NCBI RefSeq assembly: GCF_018448935.1
Contig: NZ_RCWC01000010.1
Location: 1 to 64,000, forward strand
Reading direction: 5' to 3'
Origin: Photorhabdus noenieputensis
GTDB taxonomy: Bacteria > Pseudomonadota > Gammaproteobacteria > Enterobacterales > Enterobacteriaceae
Length of the DNA: 64,000 nucleotides
Shown here: positions 19,924 through 30,111 of the stretch, piece by piece
Layout of the letters: each line of letters starts with the position of its first letter
Position numbering within the stretch: the stretch's first letter is position 1
Notes under the pieces: model-generated
Told to the model about the DNA's origin: nothing
Databases searched by the model: none
The model's input: the letters and a program-made list of their open reading frames with translations, nothing else
Program-made: the position numbers and the translations under genes

Positions 19924-20145
19924 TACTTCTCCCGAGCCGTTCCTTGAGCTTATTACCGAGGATCGGCTCTTATCGTTGTTATGTAGTAAATGTTATGTAG
20001 CAAATGCCCCCTATGAAACCAGCTAATAAAATTGAGTCTCCTGCTTTGATATCTCCGGTAATAAAAATCAGGATATCATCTGGATAAAACTAGCATTTTC
20101 CAGCATTATGTTTAGGTATTTAAATTTTCTTTAAGGATCTGTTAA

Positions 20146-20532
20146 ATGATGTTGGATAAATCTTCTCAACCCGCTTTTACTCTCTATGGGATTAAGAATT
20201 GTGACACGATAAAAAAAGCCCGTCGTTGGCTGGAAGAGCAGGAAATTACTTACCTGTTTCATGATTATCGTGTTGATGGATTAAATGCAGCACTTTTGCA
20301 GTCATTTATTGACAAACTCGGTTGGGAATCATTGATTAACACTCGCGGTACAACTTGGCGTAAACTGACCGATCAACAACGAGCGACAATTAATAATGCT
20401 GACGCGGCAAAGGCGTTGATGTTGGAACAACCCGCTATTATCAAACGTCCACTATTAATTTCTGTAAAAGGTGATTGCCTATTAGGTTATAAAGTGGATG
20501 AATATCAGCAATTTTTTGCTGAGGCACTCTGA
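20146..20532 (+). CDS. yffB: ArsC/Spx-family protein YffB
   Basis: A 128-residue thioredoxin-fold protein of the ArsC/Spx family. [17 protein letters not shown] carries the single active-site-like Cys near residue 19, and IKRPLLI has the cis-Pro-type segment. Real arsenate reductase activity is doubtful for YffB, and glutathione-dependent thiol reductase activity has been proposed for the family. It is immediately upstream of dapE with one base between the stop and the next ATG, the same pairing as in E. coli. AAGGA lies eight bases before the ATG at 20146; the next codon but one region also holds an ATG. Confidence 0.9.
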   Translation: MMLDKSSQPAFTLYGIKNCDTIKKARRWLEEQEITYLFHDYRVDGLNAALLQSFIDKLGWESLINTRGTTWRKLTDQQRATINNADAAKALMLEQPAIIKRPLLISVKGDCLLGYKVDEYQQFFAEAL

Positions 20533-20533
20533 A

Positions 20534-21661
20534 ATGACTTGTCCTGTAATTGAACTCGCACAACAACTCATCAAGCAACCCTCTGTCAGCCCGGATGATA
20601 AAGGTTGCCAAGATATTATGATCGCCCACTTGCAAGCCATTGGCTTTACCGTTGAACGGATGCCCTTTGGCGATACAAACAATTTTTGGGCTTATCGCGG
20701 CACAGGCCCGACGTTAGCTTTTGCCGGACACACTGATGTCGTCCCGGCGGGCGATGAATCTCAGTGGGAATATCCCCCATTTGAGCCAACTATCCGTAAT
20801 GGCATGTTATATGGCCGGGGAGCGGCAGATATGAAAGGCTCGTTAGCGGCCATGATTGTCGCTGCTGAACGTTTCGTTACCGCCCATCCCAACCATAATG
20901 GTCGTCTGGCCTTTCTTATTACTTCAGACGAAGAAGCGAAAGCCACTCACGGCACCGTCAAAGTGGTTGAAGCTCTGATGTCCCGCAATGAACGATTGGA
21001 TTATTGCCTGATCGGTGAGCCTTCTAGCCAGTATCGCCTTGGCGATATGGTGAAAAATGGTCGTCGCGGTTCCCTTACTGCGAATCTCACTGTCCACGGT
21101 ATTCAAGGCCATGTTGCCTATCCACATTTAGCTGATAACCCAATCCACCGTATCCTTCCTGCTTTACAGACACTGGTCAATACACACTGGGATGAAGGAA
21201 ATGAATTTTTCCCGGCAACCAGTATGCAAATTGCCAATATCCACGCGGGAACAGGCAGTCATAATGTGATCCCTGGGAATGTGCAAGTTCAATTCAATTT
21301 CCGTTTCAGTACAGAACTGACTGACAGCCAAATCCGTGAACAGGTTGAAACTATCCTCAAAAATCATAAGCTCAATTACACGATTGAGTGGATACTGGCA
21401 GGTCAGCCTTTCCTGACCGCCAAAGGTGAGTTAGTCAATGCTGTCATACAGGCAATAGACCAGTATTGTGGCTATCAGCCTGAATTATCTACCAGTGGTG
21501 GCACATCCGATGGCCGATTTATTGCTCAGATGGGCGCTCAAGTTGTCGAACTGGGGCCACTAAACTCAACAATTCATAAAGTTAATGAGTCCGTTAGCGC
21601 CGCCGATCTGCAACAACTCAGCCGGATTTATCAACGCGTTATGGAGCAGCTAATCCAGTGA
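20534..21661 (+). CDS. dapE: Succinyl-diaminopimelate desuccinylase
   Basis: Hydrolyses N-succinyl-LL-2,6-diaminopimelate in lysine and peptidoglycan-precursor synthesis. The 375 residues equal E. coli DapE. The M20 di-zinc site is evident: [13 protein letters not shown] (His and Asp ligands near residues 67 to 69), [13 protein letters not shown] with the bridging Asp, [12 protein letters not shown] with the catalytic Glu pair, LIGEPSS, and a C-terminal NSTIHKVNE His. The start at 20534 gives the conserved [14 protein letters not shown] longer frame overlapping yffB is not used. Its TGA overlaps the GTG of the next gene, so the run yffB-dapE-M15-ypfN is one operon. Confidence 0.98.
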   Translation: MTCPVIELAQQLIKQPSVSPDDKGCQDIMIAHLQAIGFTVERMPFGDTNNFWAYRGTGPTLAFAGHTDVVPAGDESQWEYPPFEPTIRNGMLYGRGAADMKGSLAAMIVAAERFVTAHPNHNGRLAFLITSDEEAKATHGTVKVVEALMSRNERLDYCLIGEPSSQYRLGDMVKNGRRGSLTANLTVHGIQGHVAYPHLADNPIHRILPALQTLVNTHWDEGNEFFPATSMQIANIHAGTGSHNVIPGNVQVQFNFRFSTELTDSQIREQVETILKNHKLNYTIEWILAGQPFLTAKGELVNAVIQAIDQYCGYQPELSTSGGTSDGRFIAQMGAQVVELGPLNSTIHKVNESVSAADLQQLSRIYQRVMEQLIQ

Positions 21662-22335
21662 TCACAGCAAATATGTTAACCGGTCTGGCTACTGGTCACT
21701 TGACTTCTCTCTCTAGCAATCACCGGTTACAGCCAGAAGCCGCCAATGCTTTTCTTGCCATGCAACAAGCCGCTGAAAAGACCGGAATTAATCTGCAACC
21801 GGCCAGCACATTCCGTGATTTTCAACGTCAACAAGCTATCTGGAATGGAAAATTCCGTGGTGAACGCCCTGTGTTGGATGAAAACAGCCAACCCATAGAT
21901 ATCACCCAGTTATCAGAAGGAGAACGCTGTAAGGCAATTCTTCGTTGGTCTGCCCTGCCCGGTGGTAGTCGTCATCACTGGGGAACAGATCTGGATATTT
22001 ATGATCCAACGATGCTACCGGATAACCAGAAGTTATTACTCGAACCTTGGGAATATGAAAATGGCGGTTATTTCGAACCATTAACTCATTGGTTAACCGA
22101 AAATATGGCCCATTTCGGTTTTTACCGGCCTTTTGTCGGTCACAATAGCGGCATCGCTTATGAACCGTGGCATATCAGCTACCAACCATTAGCCAAACCA
22201 TTGGAAAAATTGCTGACTCAACAAATGTTACTGGATGTATGGCAACAGCATGACATCGCAGGCATTGACTGGTTATCTGCTAACTTAGCTTATATATTTG
22301 AAAATTACCTCCATGTTGCGCAGGAGACAACCTAA
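21658..22335 (+). CDS. M15-family D,D/L,D-carboxypeptidase
   Basis: A 225-residue VanY/M15-type zinc peptidase. The metal motif [15 protein letters not shown] supplies a His and an Asp, and YEPWHISY supplies the catalytic Glu region and third His. No clear signal peptide is present, so cytoplasmic action on peptidoglycan fragments (as for LdcA-type recycling) or non-classical export are both open. It begins with GTG inside the dapE stop (GTGA), with an ATG five codons on as an alternative, and ends one base into ypfN. The position within the dapE operon ties it to cell-wall metabolism. Confidence 0.85.
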   Translation: MITANMLTGLATGHLTSLSSNHRLQPEAANAFLAMQQAAEKTGINLQPASTFRDFQRQQAIWNGKFRGERPVLDENSQPIDITQLSEGERCKAILRWSALPGGSRHHWGTDLDIYDPTMLPDNQKLLLEPWEYENGGYFEPLTHWLTENMAHFGFYRPFVGHNSGIAYEPWHISYQPLAKPLEKLLTQQMLLDVWQQHDIAGIDWLSANLAYIFENYLHVAQETT

Positions 22336-22523
22336 TGCAATGGTTAGCTGATTACTGGTGGGTTATTTTGATTTTGTTGGTTGGCATTGTTCTCAATGCC
22401 ATTAAAGAGTTACGCCGCCTGGATGTGAAAAAATTTCTGGACAATAAACCGGAGCTGCCTCCTCATCGGGATCTTAATAGCAAGTGGGATGATGAAGATG
22501 ATTGGCCACAGAAAAAGCCGTAG
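22335..22523 (+). CDS. ypfN: UPF0370 small membrane protein YpfN
   Basis: A 62-residue protein with one membrane segment ([17 protein letters not shown]) followed by a charged cytoplasmic tail, [19 protein letters not shown], then [11 protein letters not shown]. This is the conserved pattern of YpfN, whose function is unknown. Its ATG overlaps the preceding stop (TAATG). The last 50 bases overlap the converging tmcA reading frame. Confidence 0.9.
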   Translation: MQWLADYWWVILILLVGIVLNAIKELRRLDVKKFLDNKPELPPHRDLNSKWDDEDDWPQKKP

Positions 22524-24525
22524 TCCACTCTTGCCAAGATCTGGCAAGTTTCTCATCGAGACTTGATAATGCCTGTGCGGTTTCTTGCCGCCAGAGTTGC
22601 ATTAATGCTTTATAGCCACTCAACTTCAATGCGGTGACACATTGCTCAACACTCATTTCCTGCTGGAGATGATTTCTCAGCGCAATCAACGGCAAATCGC
22701 TGTTCAGCAACAATCGTTGCAAGGCGGGTAATGAAGCGGAAAGTGGTCGGTAAGCAAATGCAAAACCTGACAGCTCCTGCCAATCATACTGATTGAGATG
22801 ATGGTCAGTCTGGTAATCAACAGGCAAGCTAAATCCAATCTGGGATTCTAGCCAATGTGCATCACGCGCAAGCTGTTGCTGAGCTTGAATCCCCAGAACA
22901 ACCCCCTGTTCACTCAGAGGAAAAATAGCCATTGCCGTATAACAACCGCTGCTGGCTTCCAGATGAGTTCCCATTCGCACTAATTGGAAACCACATTTCT
23001 GCCACAATGCCCAGAGTTCCGAGGTATAACCAAAGCTAACAGAAATAAAATCCACGCCTTGTTTTTCTGCCCTTTCCCGCTGATACGCGATCATTCCCTG
23101 AGCAATACCTTGCCTGCGATGATTAGCCTGTACCGCAACCCGGCTGATCCGTTGAGATTTCAAAACCGCAGCCTGTGGCAAACCGCTATGGGCAGCTAAC
23201 GATTGAGCAACCAAATTTCCTCTTGGACGACGCCTGCCTGCCCATATTTCATGGGCTAACTCAAGCGACAACCCACCTTCTTCAACCATCCATAAAGCCC
23301 CCATCAAGGCATTATCTCCAAAAGCAGCAACAAATTGCATCCCTTTGGCATCAAGCAAACGCCGTAAATCCAAAGGTGAAGTTTTGTAGTGAGCACTGGT
23401 TAATATGCCGTAAAACTGCCTCAGTAATTCAGGTTGTTTAATCCATTGCTGCTGATGATAGACGTGATAACTGATCGCCTGATCAGAATTATTGACAGGA
23501 ATTGCATCCTCAAATAGTAAAGCGCTTTCCAACCAGTTTTCCAGCGGATCATTTTCCGCCCAACGCACAGGGGCCGTCAGGTTCAGGATATGGCTATCAG
23601 GGAGTCCAACGCAAAATTTAAGCAAAAATCCGCGCCCGGTACCTTCATATCCCTGTACCGTTGTGGTCAACAATATTCGGGGAAAATAGCTGATTAACTC
23701 AGATAATTGCGGCATTGGAATAGCAGCGGCTTCATCGATAAGCAACCAATCAATATCTGACACGCTATTTTGTCTACAATATTTGAGTAAATTATCTACG
23801 GCCCAGAATTTTCCCTCTTCCCCTGCATAGCACCTGATAACTTCTGTTGTCGCCTTCGCTGGAGCAGTTAACCAGCAATTTCCTTGCCATTGCTGCATTA
23901 ACATACCTGCAAGTGTCGATTTACCTCGCCCTCTTGGCGCAGTAATAACCCATACCCCCCGATTTGCCCGCAAAAGTCGAACCAAAATGGCATGTTGGCT
24001 GGCAGTTGGGTTGCCATCAGGCAGTTGCCACGCGCTGTACTGTGGAAATTCAGGGATGCATAAGGGATCATTTTGCCGCCATAGCAAAACTTGAGGATCG
24101 CTAATAATTTGCTGCTGAATATGCTGAACAAAATGCGGCGTTGGAATCGCATCTAACTGCTCGTTCCAACGTGCGCTATCCTTATCTGGTTGATAATGCC
24201 ATTGGTACCAAGTTGGAACCATCATCACCAACCAACTTCCGGCTTTCAATGTGCCTGCCAATATCGCCAGTGCTTCTGCATTAAAACCTTCGGTAGCATC
24301 AAATATTCCGTGCAGATATTCCTGACCTAATAAACTGACCGCTTTTTCTGGCAACACCGCGTTCTGTTTACGATAAGAGATCCATAACCAATCACCGGTA
24401 AATTTCCGCTGTAACTCATTAGCCTGCAAATAGCACCAATGATAATCTCCACTCAACACCAGCAAACGACGTAACCCTTGCTGCTGCATTTCCGTCTGTA
24501 TCACACTCAGTTGTTCTGGCAACAT
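22474..24525 (-). CDS. tmcA: tRNA(Met) cytidine acetyltransferase
   Basis: Makes N4-acetylcytidine at the wobble position of elongator tRNA-Met using acetyl-CoA and ATP. The 683 residues are slightly longer than E. coli TmcA. In order there are an N-terminal Rossmann-like domain, a RecD-type helicase module with Walker [14 protein letters not shown] near residue 200 and Walker [11 protein letters not shown], a GNAT acetyltransferase with [19 protein letters not shown], and a tRNA-binding tail. The 3' end overlaps the end of ypfN by 50 bases tail to tail, unusual but with both frames conserved; the last ten or so residues of TmcA may be a late extension. Confidence 0.95.
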   Translation of the reverse strand: MLPEQLSVIQTEMQQQGLRRLLVLSGDYHWCYLQANELQRKFTGDWLWISYRKQNAVLPEKAVSLLGQEYLHGIFDATEGFNAEALAILAGTLKAGSWLVMMVPTWYQWHYQPDKDSARWNEQLDAIPTPHFVQHIQQQIISDPQVLLWRQNDPLCIPEFPQYSAWQLPDGNPTASQHAILVRLLRANRGVWVITAPRGRGKSTLAGMLMQQWQGNCWLTAPAKATTEVIRCYAGEEGKFWAVDNLLKYCRQNSVSDIDWLLIDEAAAIPMPQLSELISYFPRILLTTTVQGYEGTGRGFLLKFCVGLPDSHILNLTAPVRWAENDPLENWLESALLFEDAIPVNNSDQAISYHVYHQQQWIKQPELLRQFYGILTSAHYKTSPLDLRRLLDAKGMQFVAAFGDNALMGALWMVEEGGLSLELAHEIWAGRRRPRGNLVAQSLAAHSGLPQAAVLKSQRISRVAVQANHRRQGIAQGMIAYQRERAEKQGVDFISVSFGYTSELWALWQKCGFQLVRMGTHLEASSGCYTAMAIFPLSEQGVVLGIQAQQQLARDAHWLESQIGFSLPVDYQTDHHLNQYDWQELSGFAFAYRPLSASLPALQRLLLNSDLPLIALRNHLQQEMSVEQCVTALKLSGYKALMQLWRQETAQALSSLDEKLARSWQEWTTAFSVANHLHHPTCY

Positions 24526-24530
24526 AACGG

Positions 24531-24983
24531 CTATGATTTACCAATCAACAATGACAAAATTCCCGCAGCAATCAGCGGCCCCACAGGAACACCTTTAAAC
24601 AAGGCAACACCCAATACCGTCCCCACCAGCAAACCAGCAACTGTTGATGGCTGATTAGACATGAGTGAAACACCCCGGCTACCCAACCATGACACTAATA
24701 CACCTATCACTATCGCGAGTAGCGATTTCCAATTCATAAACGAATTGAGGACAGCTTGTACCGTAATTTTTCCACTGGCGATAGGAGCCATTACTCCCAC
24801 AGTTAAAATAAGTACGCCGATAGTCAACCCATATTTTTCCACCCACGGGAAAAAATGATTCAGCGGCGTTATTCGGATAACCAACAAAAGCAACATTGCG
24901 AGAGTGACAGTCATGTTGTGGCTGATGATACCCAGTGCTGCCAATGCTAGCAGCACCAGTAAAGTAGGATCGAGATGACTCAT
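24531..24983 (-). CDS. yeaL: DUF441 (YeaL-type) membrane protein
   Basis: A 150-residue integral membrane protein with four hydrophobic segments: [47 protein letters not shown] and [31 protein letters not shown]. This is the DUF441 family, function unknown. The ATG at 24983 has AGGG at a workable distance; an in-frame TTG three codons earlier is too close to it. It lies five bases before tmcA on the same strand, so the two are cotranscribed. In E. coli yeaL is elsewhere, so this pairing is local. It is the last core gene before the biosynthetic island. Confidence 0.85.
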   Translation of the reverse strand: MSHLDPTLLVLLALAALGIISHNMTVTLAMLLLLVIRITPLNHFFPWVEKYGLTIGVLILTVGVMAPIASGKITVQAVLNSFMNWKSLLAIVIGVLVSWLGSRGVSLMSNQPSTVAGLLVGTVLGVALFKGVPVGPLIAAGILSLLIGKS

Positions 24984-25081
24984 AGATTTCAATACCCTAC
25001 AATAACCTAATCCTATTTAGGCGAGGGCAATTTTTCCTTACGTTACAAAAATGACAGGTATTTTCGTATTAATTCAAACAA

Positions 25082-25852
25082 TTAACAAGCTAACGTCGCA
25101 CCACCATCAACCACAATATCTTGTAGCGTTATATGGCTTGCCAAATCAGAAGACAAGAACAGTACGGTATGTGAAATTTCATTAACACTGGCAATCTTAC
25201 CTAGGGGAATACCCAATTTATATTGCTCAGGATACCCGTTAATCGTATTTTTTTCATCATCATCGGTTTTCCACATAGAACGCTGCATAAGTGTATCCGT
25301 CGAACCAGGCGATACAACATTACAACGAACACCAAACGGCGCGAGCTCTAACCCAACACAATGCGTTAAACTTGTCAGTGCTGATTTTGACGCACAATAA
25401 GCCGCCATTCGCATACGTGGAACACGTGCCGCATTAGAGCTGATGCTGATAATAGTGCCACTGCGCTGACGTTTAAAATGGGGAATCACTGTACGAAATA
25501 GATAAAAAGCCCCAGAAACATTAACATTAATACAACGATGCCAGTCACTAATATTTAGCTCATCAATATTTCCCAATTGCAATATACCGGCAGCATTAAC
25601 CAAAATATCTAATTTGGCAGAGATAGACAGTTGTTGAGAACAAATCATTTCGACCTTTTCTGGATCACTGATATCGAGTTGTATACATTTATAAGGCAAA
25701 TTATCTTGCTCAAATACGCGATCGAAACCTATTACATTAGCGCCAAGCGCAGCAAAATCACGGGCAATTTGTTCACCAATGCCACGTGCCGCCCCAGTTA
25801 CCCAGACGGTTTTATGGCTAAAATCCATTTGTAAATTTTGTTTATTTTTCAT
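25082..25852 (-). CDS. entA: 2,3-dihydro-2,3-dihydroxybenzoate dehydrogenase
   Basis: A short-chain dehydrogenase that oxidises 2,3-dihydro-DHB to the catechol 2,3-dihydroxybenzoate. The similarity to E. coli EntA is strong: VWVTGAARGIGEQIA (NAD binding), LVNAAGILQLG, Tyr-x-x-x-Lys in AAYCASKSALTSL, VRCNVVSPGSTDTLMQR, LGIPLGKIA, and the end HITLQDIVVDGGATL. I choose the ATG at 25852 (about 256 residues); others at 25864 and 25828 are in frame, the last matching the EntA N-terminus MDFS. It is the third gene of entE-entB-entA on the minus strand, 37 bases after entB. Confidence 0.93.
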   Translation of the reverse strand: MKNKQNLQMDFSHKTVWVTGAARGIGEQIARDFAALGANVIGFDRVFEQDNLPYKCIQLDISDPEKVEMICSQQLSISAKLDILVNAAGILQLGNIDELNISDWHRCINVNVSGAFYLFRTVIPHFKRQRSGTIISISSNAARVPRMRMAAYCASKSALTSLTHCVGLELAPFGVRCNVVSPGSTDTLMQRSMWKTDDDEKNTINGYPEQYKLGIPLGKIASVNEISHTVLFLSSDLASHITLQDIVVDGGATLAC

Positions 25853-25889
25853 TTTATTTCTCATTTAATAATGATTTATTATGTACTTT

Positions 25890-26543
25890 TTATAAATTCG
25901 ATTTATCGAAATTTACTGATGAAATTATTTCTTTAGTACTCATAACCACCCCTGATTTTTCAGCGACATATTTTAAAGCCATAAGGTGATCTTCAAGCGT
26001 AAAATCCGCTATCGCATCACCCACTAAAAAAGGTTTTATATCTCTCATGAATGCGTCAACTGCGGTAATCATGCAACCAATATGTCCATACACACCGCAA
26101 ATAATTAATTGATCTCGTCCTAAGTCTTTTATATTTTTTTCTAACGAAGAGCGTTGAAAGGCACTATAACGCCACTTAACTATCACAATATCATCGTTAT
26201 TAGGAGCCAAATCATGGTTGATATTCTGTAAATGGGGTGCTCTATTCAAGCCTGCCCCCCATATATCATTAAGTAATGCGCGCTCTTCATCGCTTTGTAC
26301 TTTAGGTTGTGCTGTATATATAATAGGAATCTCTTTCTCTTTACAAAATAGTTTCAATAAATGAATATTTTCAATTAATTTATTAACTAAAGGACTATTA
26401 TTACCAAAAAATTGCAAAAAATAGTCCTGCATGTCATGAATAAGCAAAATTGCCTTACTAGGTTCGAATAACCAGGATACTTTATTATCTGGAAAATCTT
26501 TCGGCTGAGGTAGCATATAATTTTTCAATGATGGAATGGTCAT
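25890..26543 (-). CDS. entB: Isochorismatase without carrier domain (EntB N-terminal domain only)
   Basis: Hydrolyses isochorismate to 2,3-dihydro-DHB and pyruvate. The 217 residues match the isochorismatase half of Ent[38 protein letters not shown] with the catalytic Asp and Lys region, [11 protein letters not shown], and [21 protein letters not shown]. coli EntB has about 285 residues because it ends in an aryl carrier domain; this protein stops just after the hydrolase, so it cannot carry DHB. A separate aryl carrier gene at 41396 is the likely substitute. It sits 22 bases after entE. Confidence 0.92.
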   Translation of the reverse strand: MTIPSLKNYMLPQPKDFPDNKVSWLFEPSKAILLIHDMQDYFLQFFGNNSPLVNKLIENIHLLKLFCKEKEIPIIYTAQPKVQSDEERALLNDIWGAGLNRAPHLQNINHDLAPNNDDIVIVKWRYSAFQRSSLEKNIKDLGRDQLIICGVYGHIGCMITAVDAFMRDIKPFLVGDAIADFTLEDHLMALKYVAEKSGVVMSTKEIISSVNFDKSNL

Positions 26544-26565
26544 TTCAATACCTTCATGTCATTAA

Positions 26566-28185
26566 TTAATTTTCTAATTTATCTCGAATGAGTTTTCTTA
26601 ATAATTGTTTATTAATTTTTCCAACCGGTGTAACAGGCATAACATCAATCATCTCGAAACGATCAGGCAATTTATATTCAGCGATTCCTAGCCCCCTTAA
26701 ATATTTCCGCAGTTGCAATGCGTTTATATTGGGATCAGCCGCCACGATAAAAGCACAGCTTTTCTCTCCCATCAAAGGATCAGGCATCGAAACTAAAGCG
26801 CTATGGATAACACTTTCATGTTTGAGTAGCAAAGATTCAATCTCTTCCGAAGCAATTTTTTCACCACCGCGATTAATTTGATCTTTCTCACGTCCGACAA
26901 TACATATATAACCCTCTTTAGTCATATAGGCTAAATCACCAGAATAATAAAAACCCTCGTTATCGAATACCTTCGCATTGTGCTCTGGACTTTTATAATA
27001 TCCCCGGAATGTATATGGCCCACGGACGATTAACATACCCACCGAACCTGGCGCTTGTATATTGCCGTTATCATCAACGATATGCACCTCATCATCTTCA
27101 CTCATTGGGTACCCCTGAGTGGTAAATACACGTTCATCATCGTCATTAAGCCGGGTATAACATACCAACCCTTCAGCCATACCAAAAATTTGTTGCAACT
27201 TACATGAAAAAAGTTCCGGTATCACTCGCGCCATACTCTCACTTAACTTTGCTCCACTGACTTGTAATAGCCGAAGGCTTTCTAGTGAATATTCGTATTT
27301 CTTCATCGTCTGAATCCATAACGCAACAGCCGATGGTACCAGTGAAGTCATGGTTACTTTATGTTCACGTATTAGTGGAAAACAGGTCGTAGGCCCAGGA
27401 TCTGTTGCTAATATGACACAACCACCCGCGTAAAATACGCCAAGCGACCCCGGAGAACTCAACGGATAATTATGTTGTGCTGGCAAAGCACAAAGATAAC
27501 GGGTTTGTTGTGTCAACTCACAAATTTCAGCACTGCGTCTAACGCTATAATAGTAATCGTCATGCGTCCTTGGAATTAATTTAGGCGTCCCTGTGCTCCC
27601 ACCTGAAAGTTGAAAAAAAGCCACTTCATCTGAACGTGTCACCTCAAAATTCAAAGGTAAATTTGTTGACTCTAACCACGGCTTTAATTCATTGGTATAT
27701 TGTATTTTCCGACCATCAACGACGATATTTCTCAGCCGTGGACAATGTGTTTTTAATTGTTCCAGGAAATCATCATTCTGTAAAAGTGAATGTTCTGACG
27801 AAAGTACAATCAAACTTGGATCAATTTGCTGTGCATAAGAAAGTAACTCTAATTTATTATGGCTAAACAATGCATTAATAGGTACTACCCCCATTTTCAG
27901 CAACGCAAAGAATGTAATATAAAATTCAGCTATATTTGGCAATTGTACGATAGCAGTATCACCTCTTTTTATTCCCGCTAAAGTTAAATTTGTAGCTAAT
28001 GCAGAAGATTGTTGATCAAGTTGATGGTAACTAAATTGACGATCACCACAGATAATAGCAATTGATTCAGGTTGTATCTGACATTGCTTATAAAGTATGT
28101 CAGTTAAGGGCTTACCAAGCCAATAACCCTTTTCACGATAACGTTCTGCTAATTCAACCGGCCAAGGTGTAAATTCAATAGACAT
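26566..28185 (-). CDS. entE: 2,3-dihydroxybenzoate-AMP ligase
   Basis: Activates 2,3-DHB as the adenylate and loads it on an aryl carrier protein. The 539 residues match EntE/DhbE length. Adenylation motifs are FFQLSGGSTGTPKLIPRTH (A3), FGMAEGLVCYTRL (A5), YYSGDLAYM (A7), VGREKDQINRGGEKI (A8) and the A10 Lys in PVTPVGKINKQLL. CALPAQHNYPLSSPG is the aryl-acid binding region seen in DHB ligases; the Asn after His is expected for DHB. I start at 28185 (MSIEFTPWP) after AAGGA. It is the first gene of entE-entB-entA and diverges from the radical SAM gene. Confidence 0.94.
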   Translation of the reverse strand: MSIEFTPWPVELAERYREKGYWLGKPLTDILYKQCQIQPESIAIICGDRQFSYHQLDQQSSALATNLTLAGIKRGDTAIVQLPNIAEFYITFFALLKMGVVPINALFSHNKLELLSYAQQIDPSLIVLSSEHSLLQNDDFLEQLKTHCPRLRNIVVDGRKIQYTNELKPWLESTNLPLNFEVTRSDEVAFFQLSGGSTGTPKLIPRTHDDYYYSVRRSAEICELTQQTRYLCALPAQHNYPLSSPGSLGVFYAGGCVILATDPGPTTCFPLIREHKVTMTSLVPSAVALWIQTMKKYEYSLESLRLLQVSGAKLSESMARVIPELFSCKLQQIFGMAEGLVCYTRLNDDDERVFTTQGYPMSEDDEVHIVDDNGNIQAPGSVGMLIVRGPYTFRGYYKSPEHNAKVFDNEGFYYSGDLAYMTKEGYICIVGREKDQINRGGEKIASEEIESLLLKHESVIHSALVSMPDPLMGEKSCAFIVAADPNINALQLRKYLRGLGIAEYKLPDRFEMIDVMPVTPVGKINKQLLRKLIRDKLEN

Positions 28186-28438
28186 GATTTTATTCCTTAT
28201 AATAATATTCAATATGTTAGCAATAGTCGATTACTGTTTATCCATATTTACTTTATCCTTAACCAAAAATATTTCTAACTCTATTTTGTGAGCCACTTCT
28301 AAATAAACGCATTTCGTAACAAGACATACTTAGTGCAAGCGCTCAAAATACAAATTTAATTAACTAAATATATTGCAAAATAAAATCATACTGCTAATAG
28401 TTAGTAACGTATAACCTTTAATCCAACAGGGGTAAATT
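28186..28438. promoter_or_regulatory. Divergent control region of the DHB and radical SAM operons
   Basis: 253 AT-rich bases between the divergent entE and radical SAM genes. The right half, from about 28267, is duplicated at 31994-32168, with shared landmarks CTATTTTGTGA, CTAAATAA, CGCTCAAAATA, TTAATTAACTAA (TTAATCAACTAA in the copy), ATTGCAAAAT and CTAATAGTTAGTA. So this stretch probably holds the promoter of the radical SAM operon and the copy holds that of the precursor/NRPS operon. I see no clear Fur box, which is unexpected for catechol siderophore genes. Confidence 0.5.
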
Positions 28439-29503
28439 ATGTCATGCTTTCCTCCTGGATATTGGGAACAATATCCGAATACTGCCACCGTGATCACAAC
28501 ATATACTTGCAATGCAGCGTGCAAAGAATGTTGTTTTGAATGTAACCCCTCGGTAAAAGCGCGTTTAAGTCTGGATGAAATTAAGCAATTTATTACACAC
28601 TCAAAAGCGAATTTTCCAGGGCTAAAACTCGTTGTTTTCAGTGGCGGGGAATGTTTCCTGCTAGGAAAAGATCTGATTGAAGCCATTCGCTTTGCCTCAG
28701 ATCATGGCTTATTAACTCGTTGCGTAACTAACGGTTATTGGGGGAAAAATAGAGAAAAGGCAAAAAAAATCGCCCAAGATTTAATAAATGCGGGCATCAC
28801 AGAGATGAACATCAGCACTGGGAAAGATCACAGTGAATGGATTCCCCTTGACAGCGTAGTTGCAGCAGCAGAAGCACTGGCCGAACAAAACATTACAACA
28901 CTGATTACCGTAGAACAGGATACCGCTGATTCTGCCATTGCAACGCAAATTACACAGAACCCGGTCATTAAGCGCCTGAAAGAACAAAACAAGATTAATT
29001 TACAACGAAATACCTGGATGCCGTTCTATGACACCAGCGAAGAACGAAAAGATGTTCCAAACCGGGATCAGCAATTGGCAAAAGGGTGCGATCAGGTCTT
29101 TGAAAATATTGTACTGACACCACACGGTGAAATTTCCGCCTGTTGTGGACTGACATTAGAGCATATCCCCGAAATGAAACTTGGCCGTTTGCAAGGAGGC
29201 GATGTATCTCAGCTTTTTAAAGGTCAGGAAGAAGACTTTATGAAAGTATGGTTAAGGACAGAAGGACCATACAAGATCCTAAAAAAATATCGCCCGCTGG
29301 ATAGCAACATTAATCTGGAAAAAATCGTCCACCCCTGCCAAGCCTGTGCTCATTTGCATAAAGACGAAAGAACACGCCGGAATCTGTTAGATAATTATCA
29401 CAAAGAAATCATTCCTGTGATGAAGAAATTTAATGCTAAAGAAAGGCTAGATCTCATCTACTACTCAGCAGAAAAAAATACCGTTAACTTAACTGAGGAA
29501 TAA
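28439..29503 (+). CDS. Radical SAM enzyme with SPASM-like C-terminal cysteines
   Basis: A 354-residue radical SAM protein. The [4Fe-4S] motif is CxxxCxxC at Cys24, Cys28 and Cys31 (TYTCNAACKECC), followed by a GGE-type SAM motif in VFSGGECFLL. The C-terminal part has more cysteines in ISACCG and HPCQACAHLH, a SPASM/twitch-like arrangement that could bind auxiliary clusters. The substrate is unknown. The gene is followed within two bases by a broken copy of a Tat-leader protein, and the intact copy lies downstream, so peptide or protein modification is a reasonable inference. AGGGG precedes the ATG at a good distance. It heads the plus-strand half of the island. A second copy of this gene survives only as vestiges at 32169. 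Confidence 0.85.
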   Translation: MSCFPPGYWEQYPNTATVITTYTCNAACKECCFECNPSVKARLSLDEIKQFITHSKANFPGLKLVVFSGGECFLLGKDLIEAIRFASDHGLLTRCVTNGYWGKNREKAKKIAQDLINAGITEMNISTGKDHSEWIPLDSVVAAAEALAEQNITTLITVEQDTADSAIATQITQNPVIKRLKEQNKINLQRNTWMPFYDTSEERKDVPNRDQQLAKGCDQVFENIVLTPHGEISACCGLTLEHIPEMKLGRLQGGDVSQLFKGQEEDFMKVWLRTEGPYKILKKYRPLDSNINLEKIVHPCQACAHLHKDERTRRNLLDNYHKEIIPVMKKFNAKERLDLIYYSAEKNTVNLTEE

Positions 29504-29504
29504 A

Positions 29505-29802
29505 TTGATAAAACGACGTACATTCACTGGCGTAGCGGCGGGAGCAATTGTTGACAATATCATACCGACCGTTAACGCCTGTTCTGATAGTAACCGTCTC
29601 TTCGGCGTGCCCCGTTCACTCCTCTCTCCGGGAGAAGTCGAAGAAAATAGGCTTAGGCTATCAATGTCAAACGCCAAACTCCCCATTGAAGTTTGAGAAG
29701 AGCTTATTACCTACAACCAATTTTGGGAAACCATAAAACAACAACCCGCTTTGGCATTAGCATATCGAGAATCACTGGAACAAGTGCTGGCTGAATTTGG
29801 TA
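29505..29802 (+). pseudogene. Tat-leader repeat protein, broken first copy (5' part)
   Basis: A decayed duplicate of the gene at 32390. It reads IKRRTFTGVAAGAIVDNI, then DSNRLFGVPRSLLSPGEVEENRLRLSMSNAKLP, nearly identical to the intact copy. The ATG has become ATA (a TTG lies one codon before), Trp63 of the intact copy has become a TGA stop at 29694, and homology ends at LAEFGI where an ERIC element begins. The middle of the gene, including the Ala/Val/Asn repeat, is missing. The 3' end resumes at 31693 after an inserted amidohydrolase gene. Confidence 0.85.
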
Positions 29803-29878
29803 TATACCCTATGGATTTCAAGATGCATCGCGACGGCAAGGGAGTGAATCCCCGGGAGCATAGGTAACTATGTGACTA
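29803..29878. repeat. Partial ERIC element
   Basis: It begins TATACCCTATGGATTTCAAG like the full copies and continues through AATCCCCGGGAGCATAGG and ACTATGTGACTAG, then leaves the ERIC sequence in the middle. Only the left 75 or so bases remain. The insertion point is within the broken Tat-leader gene, so this element is at, or caused, one of the breakpoints. The following 230 bases up to 30111 hold no gene I can recognise. Confidence 0.85.
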
Positions 29879-30111
29879 GCTATGCCTTCCGGAGCAGGAC
29901 TTTCACCTACAAGATAAATGCAGCTTTTCACAGCGTACGGAGCAACGGAACAGTAAACGCCGTTAAATGGTTATTTTAAGTGGTTATTTGATTATAAATT
30001 ATTGTGTTGCTCATCTTCATTGAATAACCTTAGTCCTCTTTGCTGACAGTTCCTGGAATCTGTGAAGTAATAATCAGAATCAACAACATTTATATTGTTA
30101 AAGGGGATGTA

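Noticed and set aside
29879..30111. Possible insertion-sequence end left of the amidohydrolase gene
   Set aside because: The stretch looks unlike its surroundings, but I found no terminal inverted repeat or transposase fragment to support it.
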